Shown: piece after piece, positions 8,142 to 16,200 of the stretch
Layout of the letters: every line of letters starts with the position of its first letter
Numbering within the stretch: position 1 is the first letter of the stretch
From: Clostridiales bacterium
Lineage (GTDB): Bacteria > Bacillota > Clostridia > Oscillospirales > Oscillospiraceae
Assembly: GCA_018374635.1 (NCBI GenBank)
Contig: JAHAEW010000048.1
Span: 1 to 23,539, forward strand
Direction of reading: 5' to 3'
DNA length: 23,539 nucleotides
Program-made: the position numbers and the translations under genes
Notes under the pieces: model-generated
The model's input: only the letters and a program-made list of their open reading frames with translations
Databases searched by the model: none
What the model was told of the DNA's origin: nothing

Positions 8142-8741
8142 ATGAGCCGAATGGTTGATGAACCCTATTTTACATATAGTACCTACAGCGCCCTGACCTC
8201 CGGCATCCAGGTGAAATGCCCAAAATGCAACCGCGCAGGTGTTGTGACAGCGGACGATGAAAATGCTTATTTCCGATGCCTGAGCTGCGGCCATCAAGAA
8301 ACCCGCGACCGGACGGTCTACCGCTACGATGTGCATAACCAATGTAGGAACTGTGGCAGGTGCTATCGGGTGGACATTGAAGATGAGGCAAAGCAGCACT
8401 TTTCCGTTCTCCATGTGGCCTGTCCCTATTGTGGGACGACCATGTCGGGCGAGGTACACAAGACGGCGGAGGCTTTCTCCTATGCCGCTGAGATCAAGGA
8501 CGGAAAGGAACCCTGGTTTGGTCTGGAACTGTGGTTCCTGACCGCCTTTCAAGGCAAGCCGGTCTGGTCTCTCAACCGGGAACATCTTGCCTATCTGATC
8601 GACTATCTCAGCGCCGACCTGCGGGAAAAGCCGCTGGGCATCCCACGAAAGACCCAGGCTGACCATCTACCCACCTTCATGAAAACCGCAAAGAACCGGG
8701 AGCGGATCGTGAAGCTGCTGAAGAAAATGCAGGAGGAATGA
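8142..8741 (+). CDS. Zinc-ribbon (TFIIB-type-like) hypothetical protein
   Basis: This is a 199-residue protein. The ATG at 8142 follows GAGGAT at 8128-8133; a TTG one codon earlier is less likely. The N-terminal half contains two zinc ribbons, C26-x2-C29 with C46-x2-C49 and C68-x2-C71 with C94-x2-C97. Similar Firmicutes proteins are usually labelled 'TFIIB-type zinc ribbon-containing protein', although no transcription role is implied. The C-terminal half is helical and basic, with a YLIDYLSADLREKPLG segment and a lysine-rich C terminus, unusual among the acidic neighbours. Its function in the array is unknown. Confidence 0.8.
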   Translation: MSRMVDEPYFTYSTYSALTSGIQVKCPKCNRAGVVTADDENAYFRCLSCGHQETRDRTVYRYDVHNQCRNCGRCYRVDIEDEAKQHFSVLHVACPYCGTTMSGEVHKTAEAFSYAAEIKDGKEPWFGLELWFLTAFQGKPVWSLNREHLAYLIDYLSADLREKPLGIPRKTQADHLPTFMKTAKNRERIVKLLKKMQEE

Positions 8742-8743
8742 GG

Positions 8744-9022
8744 ATGGAGCAGAAAGTTATTTACAACGGCCAAGTTCTTACTCTGACCCAGTTTTGGGCA
8801 ACGGGGGAGCCTTGCCTGTGGATCACCGACCCACAGCAGATCGGGATACCAAAAATGGAGTTTGTAGGCGGATACCCAAACGAATACTGCATTTTCCTGA
8901 AAAATCTGACTGAAACGGAGTTGGAACAAATCACATCCCCGGACGGTACTCCACTGGATATGACAGAAGAACTGCGGCAGCATCTAACAGAAAAGGACAA
9001 ACCCTATGGCGCTACAGGATAA
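8744..9022 (+). CDS. Small hypothetical protein
   Basis: This is a 92-residue ORF. The ATG at 8744 lies 7 bases behind AGGAGG (8731-8736), which is inside the end of the previous gene; the ATG at 8738 is too close to that site. The protein is acidic, with an N-terminal strand (KVIYNGQVLTL) and a C-terminal helix. No family is recognised. Its 3' end overlaps the NADAR gene by 17 bases in another frame, which suggests translational coupling of the two. It might be a partner or regulator of the NADAR protein, but that rests on position alone. Confidence 0.7.
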   Translation: MEQKVIYNGQVLTLTQFWATGEPCLWITDPQQIGIPKMEFVGGYPNEYCIFLKNLTETELEQITSPDGTPLDMTEELRQHLTEKDKPYGATG

Positions 9023-9875
9023 GAAAATCATGCCTCCCCCTTGGCTGGCTCACCGGGAGATCGAGCGATACTCCATCGGCTGGCGCATGGGCTCTGGGGA
9101 GGATTACATAGACCGATTTAGCGATTGGCTGGACGCCCTCTCATCGGAGGAGCGGACGGAATACCGCACCCTCTTTCCCGAACCGGTGACCTGGACGGGC
9201 TGGTGGGATGACGAGGACAAGGTTGAGGTGCTGGAACATGGTGACTTCTGGGTGGATGCATGGCAGCCGGAGGGCCAGCCCAAGTACACCCACCAGTGGC
9301 TCCAGCAGGAATTTTCCATGGGGAGAAAGCGAGAACTGTACCTATTCTGGGGCCATCAGCCTGCCGAGGGCGGCCAGCTAACGAAAAGCTGCCTCAGCCA
9401 GTGGTGGATGGAGGACTTCTGGTCCATCGCCGACACCTATCTCTGCATGGAGCAGTATATGATGGCCGCAAAAGCTGAGCTGTTCGGTGACGGGGAGATC
9501 CGGGACCAGATTTTGAAATGCAGCGACCCCAGGCAGATCAAGGCCCTGGGCCGCAAGGTGCGGGGCTTTGACCAGAAGGTATGGGACAGGTTCAAATACG
9601 CCATTGTGCTGGGTGGCAACTGGTGCAAATTCAGCCAGAACCGTGACCTGCGGGAGTTTCTCCTCTCTACCGGGGACAGCGTGCTGGTGGAGGCCAGTCC
9701 CTATGACAGCATCTGGGGCATCCGGCTCTCGTCCAGCTCCCCGGGGGCCCAGGACCCGATGAAGTGGCGGGGGCAGAACCTGCTGGGCTTTGCGCTAATG
9801 GAGGTGCGGGACGAGCTGCGCCGGGTGACGCAGAATGAAATGCTTTGCGATTGGAGTACGGTATGGCAGAAATGA
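9006..9875 (+). CDS. NADAR domain protein (YbiA-like, ADP-ribose hydrolase family)
   Basis: This is a 289-residue protein. Residues about 109-283 form a NADAR domain: LYLFWGHQP at its start, DTYLCMEQYMMAAKAELFGD, the IKALGRKVRGFDQKVWD block, LSTGDSVLVEASPYDSIWG, and the closing GQNLLGFALMEVRDEL helix. NADAR enzymes cleave N-glycosidic bonds; some remove ADP-ribose from guanine bases in DNA, and YbiA acts in riboflavin side-product breakdown. The glutamates, lysine and GDS/EASPYD motifs expected of active members are present, so it should be active. The first 105 residues (DUF4375-free, tryptophan-rich) are an extra module I cannot name. Within an immunity array it could reverse an ADP-ribosylating toxin (inference). 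Confidence 0.87.
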   Translation: MALQDKKIMPPPWLAHREIERYSIGWRMGSGEDYIDRFSDWLDALSSEERTEYRTLFPEPVTWTGWWDDEDKVEVLEHGDFWVDAWQPEGQPKYTHQWLQQEFSMGRKRELYLFWGHQPAEGGQLTKSCLSQWWMEDFWSIADTYLCMEQYMMAAKAELFGDGEIRDQILKCSDPRQIKALGRKVRGFDQKVWDRFKYAIVLGGNWCKFSQNRDLREFLLSTGDSVLVEASPYDSIWGIRLSSSSPGAQDPMKWRGQNLLGFALMEVRDELRRVTQNEMLCDWSTVWQK

Positions 9876-10321
9876 AACTCTATGAACTGGTCAACCACTA
9901 TCACATCGGCACCGAACTGACCTGCGCCGAGGCGATGTTCATGGCCTGCAATGAATATTACTATCTGAATTTGTCCGAGGAGACACGGAAGATGTTCTCC
10001 GTCATGGGCCTTGGGATGCAGACCGAGCAGTCCTGCTGCGGCGCTTTCACTGTGGCGGTGGGGATCATCGGTCTGATGACCGCCAAAGAGGGCCAGACCG
10101 ATGTGAACAACATGGAGGGCTATCGGATGATTGCTGAATTAACAGACTTTATGCTTGGATTCTATGGAACACTCCATTGTGTCGAGCTGCAAAGGCTGGA
10201 GATCGTAGGATACGAAAACCCCTGCCATGCTATTGTGGAGGCGCTGGCCAAAAAACTGGAGGAGCTGCTGGCGGGCCGCAGCATCTTACGCCCGGCAGAT
10301 GCAGGACAGATTGGCTCCTGA
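9863..10321 (+). CDS. C_GCAxxG_C_C family (redox-type) protein
   Basis: This is a 152-residue protein. The start at 9863 is supported by GGAG at 9853-9856 and overlaps the NADAR gene by 13 bases; another ATG at 9872 overlaps the NADAR stop. Family features are the TCAEAMFMACNEYY helix near residue 20, the EQSCCGAFTVAVGIIGLM glycine/cysteine helix, and later single cysteines in GTLHC and NPCHAI. This is the arrangement of the C_GCAxxG_C_C family, thought to bind a cofactor or metal through its cysteines. The exact substrate is unknown. It is an unusual neighbour for immunity genes and may instead be a housekeeping passenger. Confidence 0.8.
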   Translation: MAEMKLYELVNHYHIGTELTCAEAMFMACNEYYYLNLSEETRKMFSVMGLGMQTEQSCCGAFTVAVGIIGLMTAKEGQTDVNNMEGYRMIAELTDFMLGFYGTLHCVELQRLEIVGYENPCHAIVEALAKKLEELLAGRSILRPADAGQIGS

Positions 10322-10352
10322 CCTTTGGCAAAAGAAACAGGAGGTCATGAAC

Positions 10353-10565
10353 ATGAGTATTGAACTTTCCCACGACGAATTGCTGGTGCTGTACGACCTG
10401 CTCCACCGGCTGGAGGATGTAGAGGAGATATTTGAAGATCCGTCGGAACAAGAGGTCCTCTGGCACATTCAAACACAGCTTGAAAAGGAATTGGTTGAGC
10501 CGTTCCAGGCGGACTACCAGGCCATCATCGAGGAAGCCCGCCGTGCTGTGACGGAGCAGTATTGA
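10353..10565 (+). CDS. Small acidic helical hypothetical protein
   Basis: This is a 70-residue ORF. CAGGAGG at 10338-10344 is 8 bases from the ATG at 10353, which is preferred over the ATG at 10347 (2 bases) and over a longer frame that runs back into the previous gene. The sequence is acidic and almost wholly helical, beginning MSIELSHDELLVLYDLLHRL. No family is recognised. It ends one base before the next ATG, implying coupled translation with the DUF6881 gene. Confidence 0.7.
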   Translation: MSIELSHDELLVLYDLLHRLEDVEEIFEDPSEQEVLWHIQTQLEKELVEPFQADYQAIIEEARRAVTEQY

Positions 10566-10566
10566 G

Positions 10567-10878
10567 ATGGAGTACATCAAACTCTTTTGGGAGGGCGCAC
10601 CGGAGGGAGAACCACCGGTCATCCTCTATGAGGTGGACACAGAGCATGAGCGGCTGGCCTTCCGTTCCATTGACATTTTCGCCGGCGGCCGCACCCACAA
10701 CATCCCCGACCTTTACGACGGAGCCATTGAAATCACACCCATTCCCACCGTGGAGGAATTCAACGCCCATGTCTGGGGTGAGGAGTTCCATGCCTGTTTG
10801 ATAGAGAAAACGGAATTTGAGGCCGTCTGGGAGAGCCACACCCACAATGGAGCGTTAAAGCAATCAGGAGGAATCTGA
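10567..10878 (+). CDS. DUF6881 domain protein
   Basis: This is a 103-residue protein that starts one base after the previous stop, with GGAG about 10 bases upstream. The pattern EYIKLFWEG, a turn with PPVILYEVD, the strand RLAFRSIDIFAGGR and the C-terminal PTVEEFNAHVW followed by an E-F-E-A-V-W helix is what I recall of DUF6881, a small beta-rich family common beside immunity genes. No active-site motif is visible. Its stop shares a base with the next ATG (TGATG). Confidence 0.75.
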   Translation: MEYIKLFWEGAPEGEPPVILYEVDTEHERLAFRSIDIFAGGRTHNIPDLYDGAIEITPIPTVEEFNAHVWGEEFHACLIEKTEFEAVWESHTHNGALKQSGGI

Positions 10879-11288
10879 TGAAACAGACAGATATTTATAC
10901 TGAGGCCTTGGTCTGTCTGCGGCTAATCCTACAGACAGACCACCCGGAATTCAAAAACTGGCTCGACTGGCTGGGGCGGGATATTGAGGATTGGACCCAG
11001 CGGCGGGAGGTCGCCCACCATCTTTTAGCATACGGCGGAATGGGTTCTTTCAACGATCTGCCCAATATGCGGGGAAACCATGATTATATCTTCGATTTTC
11101 TCAAATCGGTGTGCTACACCTTTGGCCACCGCAATGGCAAGCGGCAAGGAATTTCACCAGAGGCATTGATGGAGGAGTGTGTCCACGATGCAGAGCAGGC
11201 ATCCTATCATCCCCATAAGGGACTAAACCGAGCTATCGCCCAACATCTGATGCAAGGCAATTTACAGGATAATCTGGATCGACTGTAG
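10878..11288 (+). CDS. Hypothetical protein, DUF6966-like
   Basis: This is a 136-residue, mainly helical protein. The ATG at 10878 follows CAGGAGGA. The central YGGMGSFNDLPNM motif and the short helical layout resemble the DUF6966 family, but this is recollection without a search, so the name is tentative. No signal peptide or membrane segment is present. The C terminus (NRAIAQHLMQGNL) is amphipathic. The gene shares its first base with the previous stop and is followed by a strong AGGAGG overlapping its own stop. Confidence 0.65.
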   Translation: MKQTDIYTEALVCLRLILQTDHPEFKNWLDWLGRDIEDWTQRREVAHHLLAYGGMGSFNDLPNMRGNHDYIFDFLKSVCYTFGHRNGKRQGISPEALMEECVHDAEQASYHPHKGLNRAIAQHLMQGNLQDNLDRL

Positions 11289-11299
11289 GAGGACTTGCT

Positions 11300-12268
11300 A
11301 TGAACGAAAAACGATTTCGCCCCCAATTCAATCAAATGGATACCACCGAGAAACAGGTGCTGATGGAGAACCTGGCTGCTCGTTATGCTATGACCTTCCT
11401 CGGTCTACATACCTTTGACCGCTGGGGCCAAAGCTGCACCACCGGCATATTCGAAAAAGATGGCCGGGAGTTCGTCTTTGTCCCTGGCGATACCGTCACC
11501 TTGGGCTGGGAACGGTTCTCTGTGGGACTGAATCAGGACAGTCGAGAGGAACTGGACTATCTGTTCCAGGAATGGGAGATGGAGTGTGATTCGGAGGAGA
11601 TGATCCGTGAAAGCATGGCTCCCGTTCGGCAGGCAGCCATTGGCCCTATGCTGGTGGGCCGGGAACTGGAGGAACTCTGCTGGGAGCCGGTCAAGATGGA
11701 CGATCCCAGACTGACCGCCCACCCCGACTGGCTGAAGAAGTTCCGGGATTTTGCCTGGAGCGACCTTGACAGCCTTACCTTGCATCAGTCAGCCCGTATT
11801 GAGCGGACGGAAAAGGGCTTTCAGATCTGGATCTATAACCGCACAGACTACGGTACGCTTCTTGACCAACTGGAGAAGCAGGGTCTTTCGCTGCCTACGG
11901 CGGACGAGTGGGCCTATCTGTGCGGCGGCGGGTGCCGCACCCTGTTCCCCTGGGGGGATGGAATGGACTACTCCATGCATCTGCACCATTTTGAACGTCC
12001 GGAGGATGAGGACAAGCCCTTCGATATGGAGGAACCCAACTTCTTCGGCCTGTCCGTCGCCTATGACCCCTATATGCGGGAGGTGGTGAAAGGCAAAGGG
12101 TTTACCACCTGCGGCGGTGATGGCGGGCGCAGCATCTGCGGCGGACTGGGAATCTTTCTCGGCTTCCTGCCCTGTTCGCCGCACTGCAAGCCGGAAGTGC
12201 AGGAGGAGAAGGAACTGAACGGCGACTATGACTTCTACCGGCCCATCATCCGGATAGAGTCAGCTTGA
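11300..12268 (+). CDS. SUMF1/formylglycine-generating-enzyme-like protein (divergent)
   Basis: This is a 322-residue protein. The start at 11300 lies 7 bases behind AGGAGG (11287-11292). The C-terminal half resembles the SUMF1 (C-type-lectin-like) fold: LPTADEWAYLCGGGCRTLFP, then WGDGMDY, NFFGLSVAYDPYMREVV and a glycine-rich GGDGGRSICGGLG block, in the order seen in formylglycine-generating enzymes (LPTEAEW, YPWGD, N-x-FGL-D-M-x-GNVWEW, RGGS). The family's copper-binding cysteine pair is not obvious, so this is probably a non-catalytic binding version. The N-terminal third has FVFVPGDTVTLGWERF, matching the usual opening strand. Its role in the array is unknown; recognition of a toxin surface is possible. 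Confidence 0.68.
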   Translation: MNEKRFRPQFNQMDTTEKQVLMENLAARYAMTFLGLHTFDRWGQSCTTGIFEKDGREFVFVPGDTVTLGWERFSVGLNQDSREELDYLFQEWEMECDSEEMIRESMAPVRQAAIGPMLVGRELEELCWEPVKMDDPRLTAHPDWLKKFRDFAWSDLDSLTLHQSARIERTEKGFQIWIYNRTDYGTLLDQLEKQGLSLPTADEWAYLCGGGCRTLFPWGDGMDYSMHLHHFERPEDEDKPFDMEEPNFFGLSVAYDPYMREVVKGKGFTTCGGDGGRSICGGLGIFLGFLPCSPHCKPEVQEEKELNGDYDFYRPIIRIESA

Positions 12269-12290
12269 GAGATCATTTGGAGGACACTGC

Positions 12291-12845
12291 ACGAGAGAGA
12301 CAACACCTGATCTTACAAAGATCAGCAAATATGAGTTTAATCCTTCGGCACAAGCCGGAGGTCATCAGAACCCAATTGGACGCCCATGGCTGGGCGGATG
12401 TCAATGCGCTGCCGGCGGGCATCGGTAAGAAGTACCCCATCAATCGGGACATTCTGGAGGAGATTGTGAGGAGCGACAGCAAACAGCGGTATGCCTTCAA
12501 TGAAGACCGGACGCTGATCCGAGCCAACCAGGGGCACTCCATCCAAGTGGATGTAGGACTCCCCGTAACCGAGCCGCCGGAGACGCTGTACCACGGAACG
12601 GCCCAGCGGTTTTCCGCTGGCGGAGTCCTCCTATCGGGCGCTATCCCTATCTGGGCGACCGGGAGAAGGCGCTCCAGACCGCGAAGCGGTTGGCGACGGA
12701 GCGGCTGTGGCCGGGCCGACACAGGTTCCACCCCATGTCCTTCTTTGAGAACCCGAACCTGCGGGAGCTTTTGCTGGAACCGGAATCCCTCCGGCGCATC
12801 CGGGAGGCTGCCCTCATTGACAACGGGAGTTTAATACGGAAATAA
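12291..12845 (+). pseudogene. kptA: RNA 2'-phosphotransferase (KptA/Tpt1) relic joined to an unrelated C-terminal fragment
   Basis: GGAGG at 12279-12283 is followed 7 bases later by ACG at 12291 where an ATG is expected. That frame reads through the KptA landmark DLTKISKY and then breaks at 12327-12335 (AAATATGAG), where loss of one AT would explain the jump. The next frame carries SLILRHKPE, HGWADVNAL, KQRYAFNEDRTLIRANQGHS and the YHGT motif, then KptA similarity ends near 12610. From about 12636 a third frame to the stop at 12843-12845 encodes GRYPYLGDREKALQTAKRL and HPMSFFENPNLREL, which is not KptA and looks like the tail of another gene. Active KptA moves RNA 2'-phosphate to NAD; this copy should be dead. 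Confidence 0.85.
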
Positions 12846-12870
12846 ATTGCTTGGGAATGGAGGATCTGCC

Positions 12871-13221
12871 ATGAGCAAGGAGCTGAAACTGTATAAAGCA
12901 TTTATTGACGGCCTTGTGGAGCGTAAAGACAGCATGACGGCCCGGTGGGTCAAGGGCGATGGTTTCCCCCAAACGGATGACAACAAGGCAAAAAACGATC
13001 TTTTCGCCGCACTGACACCAGCGCAGAGAGAAGTGCTGGCTGAAATACTTCAGGACGAACACATTGCGGGTATCCATGATGCCCTTGCATATATCAATGA
13101 GATGATGGATCTGGAGGGACTGGAGCTTCATCAGGATGGTGAATCCTATCCCAACGACTATTTTGAGAGCCTGCACTATGACTTCATCAGCCGTTGTGAC
13201 GGCGATGAGTGGCCGGAATAA
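12871..13221 (+). CDS. DUF6547-like protein
   Basis: This is a 116-residue acidic protein. The ATG at 12871 follows GGAGG at a 7-base spacing; a TTG at 12847 is rejected. Landmarks are ELKLYKAFIDGLVER near the N terminus, LTPAQREVLAEILQ, the GIHDALAYINEMMDLEGLEL core and the C-terminal LHYDFISRCDGDEWP. I associate these with the DUF6547 family, with moderate certainty. The protein is mostly helical and soluble. No function is known. It ends 15 bases before the giant polyimmunity gene, whose ribosome binding site starts right after its stop. Confidence 0.72.
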   Translation: MSKELKLYKAFIDGLVERKDSMTARWVKGDGFPQTDDNKAKNDLFAALTPAQREVLAEILQDEHIAGIHDALAYINEMMDLEGLELHQDGESYPNDYFESLHYDFISRCDGDEWPE

Positions 13222-13236
13222 AAGGAGGCATGACGG

Positions 13237-16200
13237 ATGTATATCGACAAATACTGGGGCAACTTTATTGGAGGTTCCGATGACAGTCTGAACCTTGTGG
13301 CGTTTTTGGAGGACCAGAAGAAAGAGGAGATCCCTCTCAGCGAAATCTTTGCCAAGGTCGGGCTGGACAAGCAGAACTGGGACTTCCACCAAACGGTGGA
13401 GTATCTTGAGTTCACCCACTCCAATGGCGTGGAGATCGACTTTCACTTCGCCATTGATGTCGTCACTGATCTGGCCGCTATCCTGCTGGAGTGTAGTGTC
13501 AGCGGCGGGGTAAACCTCCATGATCTGGACGAGTATAACACCCCCTCCCGCCGCATCCGTGTCACAGCCACGGCAGAGGAGCACGACGCTATGGACAAGG
13601 CTCTGGCAGATTTCGCCCAAGATCCCCTGTCCTATGACCTCCACGATCTGATGAGCGATGAGGAGATCGAGGAGATGGCCCATCAGGTGGCGGCGCTGCG
13701 AAAGGAGCTGTACGAGTCCGCTGGCCGCAACCGCAGCTACCATGTGAAGGCGGAGGACATGAAGAATCTGCTCCCCGACTGGGCTGGGGCCGATGGCTGC
13801 ATCGCCACCAACCGCATCACGGTGGAGGGCTGCAAGGTTGGCTACTGCTACCGGGAGGAGCCGGATGGCGACTGGGACAGCGGCTGGCGCTTCACCGCCG
13901 GTGACGAGAGCGATGATTACATGGACGACCCCAACAACGCCGGGCTTTACAAGCTGAACACGATCTGCAACGACGATTCCGACATTATCCCGCTTTTGAA
14001 TACGCCCGCCCCCTGCGCCTTTGAGCGGGATGAGCATGGCGTGTTCCAGCCGATTAAAGATTGGAAACCAGAAAATGAGGAGGAACCGGATATGGACATT
14101 TTACAGCAGTGCCAGAGGTGGCATGAAAACGACGAATACCAGAAGATCATTGACGCGCTGGAGGCTATCCCCGCCGAGGAACGCACTCCTGAGATGGACA
14201 GTGAGCTGGCCCGGGCTTATAACAATCTGGCAGACCCAAATAAGCCAGGCGGCAAGGATATGCTCAAAAAGGCGATTGCTTTGCTGAAGCCCCATGAGGA
14301 ATACTTCGAAGGCGACCACTACTGGAACTTCCGCATGGGCTATTCCTATTACTATCTGGACCAGGAGGGGCGCGCCCTTCGGTACTTTGAAAAGGCGCTG
14401 GAGGCCCGCCCGGATGACGCGGATACCAAAGAATTGATTGATTCGTGCAAGAAAGGCATTGCCCTGCCGCAGTTCTCGGAGTGCTTCCGGGAGCGGACAG
14501 AGGACTGGTGGGAAACCTTTGCCGAAATGGAAGGGGCACTGCGCCAGATGATGGACGAGGACAAGGATCACACCCGTGGCGCGGAGATTGTGGCCCAAAT
14601 GGAAGATACTTTGAACCTGGTCTTTGACGAGATCTCCTTCGAAATGGGCTTCAACGGAGAGAAGTACGAGCTGATCCTCACCCCGGAGGGGGACAGGGTC
14701 AAGCTGTTTGAACTGGTCTACTTTCAGAAGCACGCCCCCAAGGAGGTGCTGGAACACTGGAACATCCTGGTGGGCCGCCAGCCCATCCGGGATATCGGCC
14801 TGCGCACTGACGACGGCTGGGATATCTCCGGGGATGACGTGCAGATCTGGTTGGAGGAGCAGGGTGAAAACAGTTTTACTATCTCCGCCTACTGTGAAAA
14901 GCTGCTGCCCATGCTACGGAAAGAGGAAGGCCGGGCCTGGTGGATGCTAACCACCCTCACCGACCAGGTGCTGGGTGAGATCTCCCACATGTGGTATATC
15001 GACGGCTTCGATGTGCTGGAGGGGCCCAGGGCGGAGCCTTCCCTTCTCCTCTCCCAGCTGCCGGACAAGCTGAAAGAGCGGGGGGTGGACCTCTCCACCG
15101 CCCCGGAAGCGTACTTAGACAGCTGCCTCGCCTACAAAATGGAGCCCAATAAAGACCCGGACGCCGATTGGCGGCTGGATGTGATCGCCGGTTCCACCAA
15201 CTGCGTGCCTCTGATCAACGGCTATCTGAACGAAGACAACGACTTCATGGACGCTCTCCATGCCGACGGCGCGGTGGCGGGCTTCTTCTGCTATCCCCTG
15301 GATACCCTGCGGGAGGAAGAAGGAAGCCAGAAGCTCTTCGACTTCCGGGACAAGCTGGAGGAGGTGTTCACCTCCGGGGAAGGCCCGGAAGTGCTCACCC
15401 TCACAGGCGGGGCCACCGGTCTCTTCTGCGGCTATGTGGACTTTATCGCCTGGGACATTCGCACCGCACTCAGGATGGCCAAGGCGTTCTTTGAGGACAG
15501 CGGCATTCCCTGGGCCAGCTTCCACACATTCCGCCGTGAAGCGGGCACGGTGAACCTGAAAGCGCCACCTGAGGAGGAGCCGGCTGACGGGGGGCAGGCC
15601 GCCGAGTTGGCCGAGCCGCTGACGGGCATGGACTATATCCCTTACACCCCGGAAAACGCGGAGGAGTTTTTCGCACAGATCGAGCAGTGGAACGACGCGG
15701 ACGAGTACACCCGCTGTATCCAGGCGCTGAACGCCATCCCGGAGGGCTGGCGGAACTACCGCACGACCTACGCTCTGGCCCGAGCGCTGGAAAACTACGC
15801 CATCATTGGGGACCATGACGAGGGCACGCCCCGTTACAAGGGAGACAAGGCACTGCTCCGCGCCATCGATGTCTTGGAGTCCGTTTGGGAGGAGGGCCAG
15901 GACAAGGCGGAGTGGAACATGCGGATGGCCTATGCCTATCAATATCTCTTTGAGCAGGAGGAGAAAGCCATTCCCTACGCCCAGCGGTGGGCGGAGCTGG
16001 ACCCTGAGGATGAGAACGCCCCGGCGGTGATCCGGGAGTGCCAGGAGGAGATCGCAAAGCGGGGCGAGGCGGAAACAGACGGCGAGACAGACCACACGGG
16101 CGTCTTCACCGGCTTTGTCCTGCTGTCCAGGGGAGAATGGGACAAGGCGCAGTTCATCCGGGACATGAAGGAAAAATGGGACATCCCCGTGGAGGAATAC

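Noticed and set aside
12814..14037. A 407-codon open frame on the minus strand opposite the start of the giant gene
   Set aside because: It lies antisense to well-supported domains (DUF2185 and flanks), has valine-rich low-complexity translation typical of a mirror frame in GC-rich DNA, and lacks a ribosome binding site.
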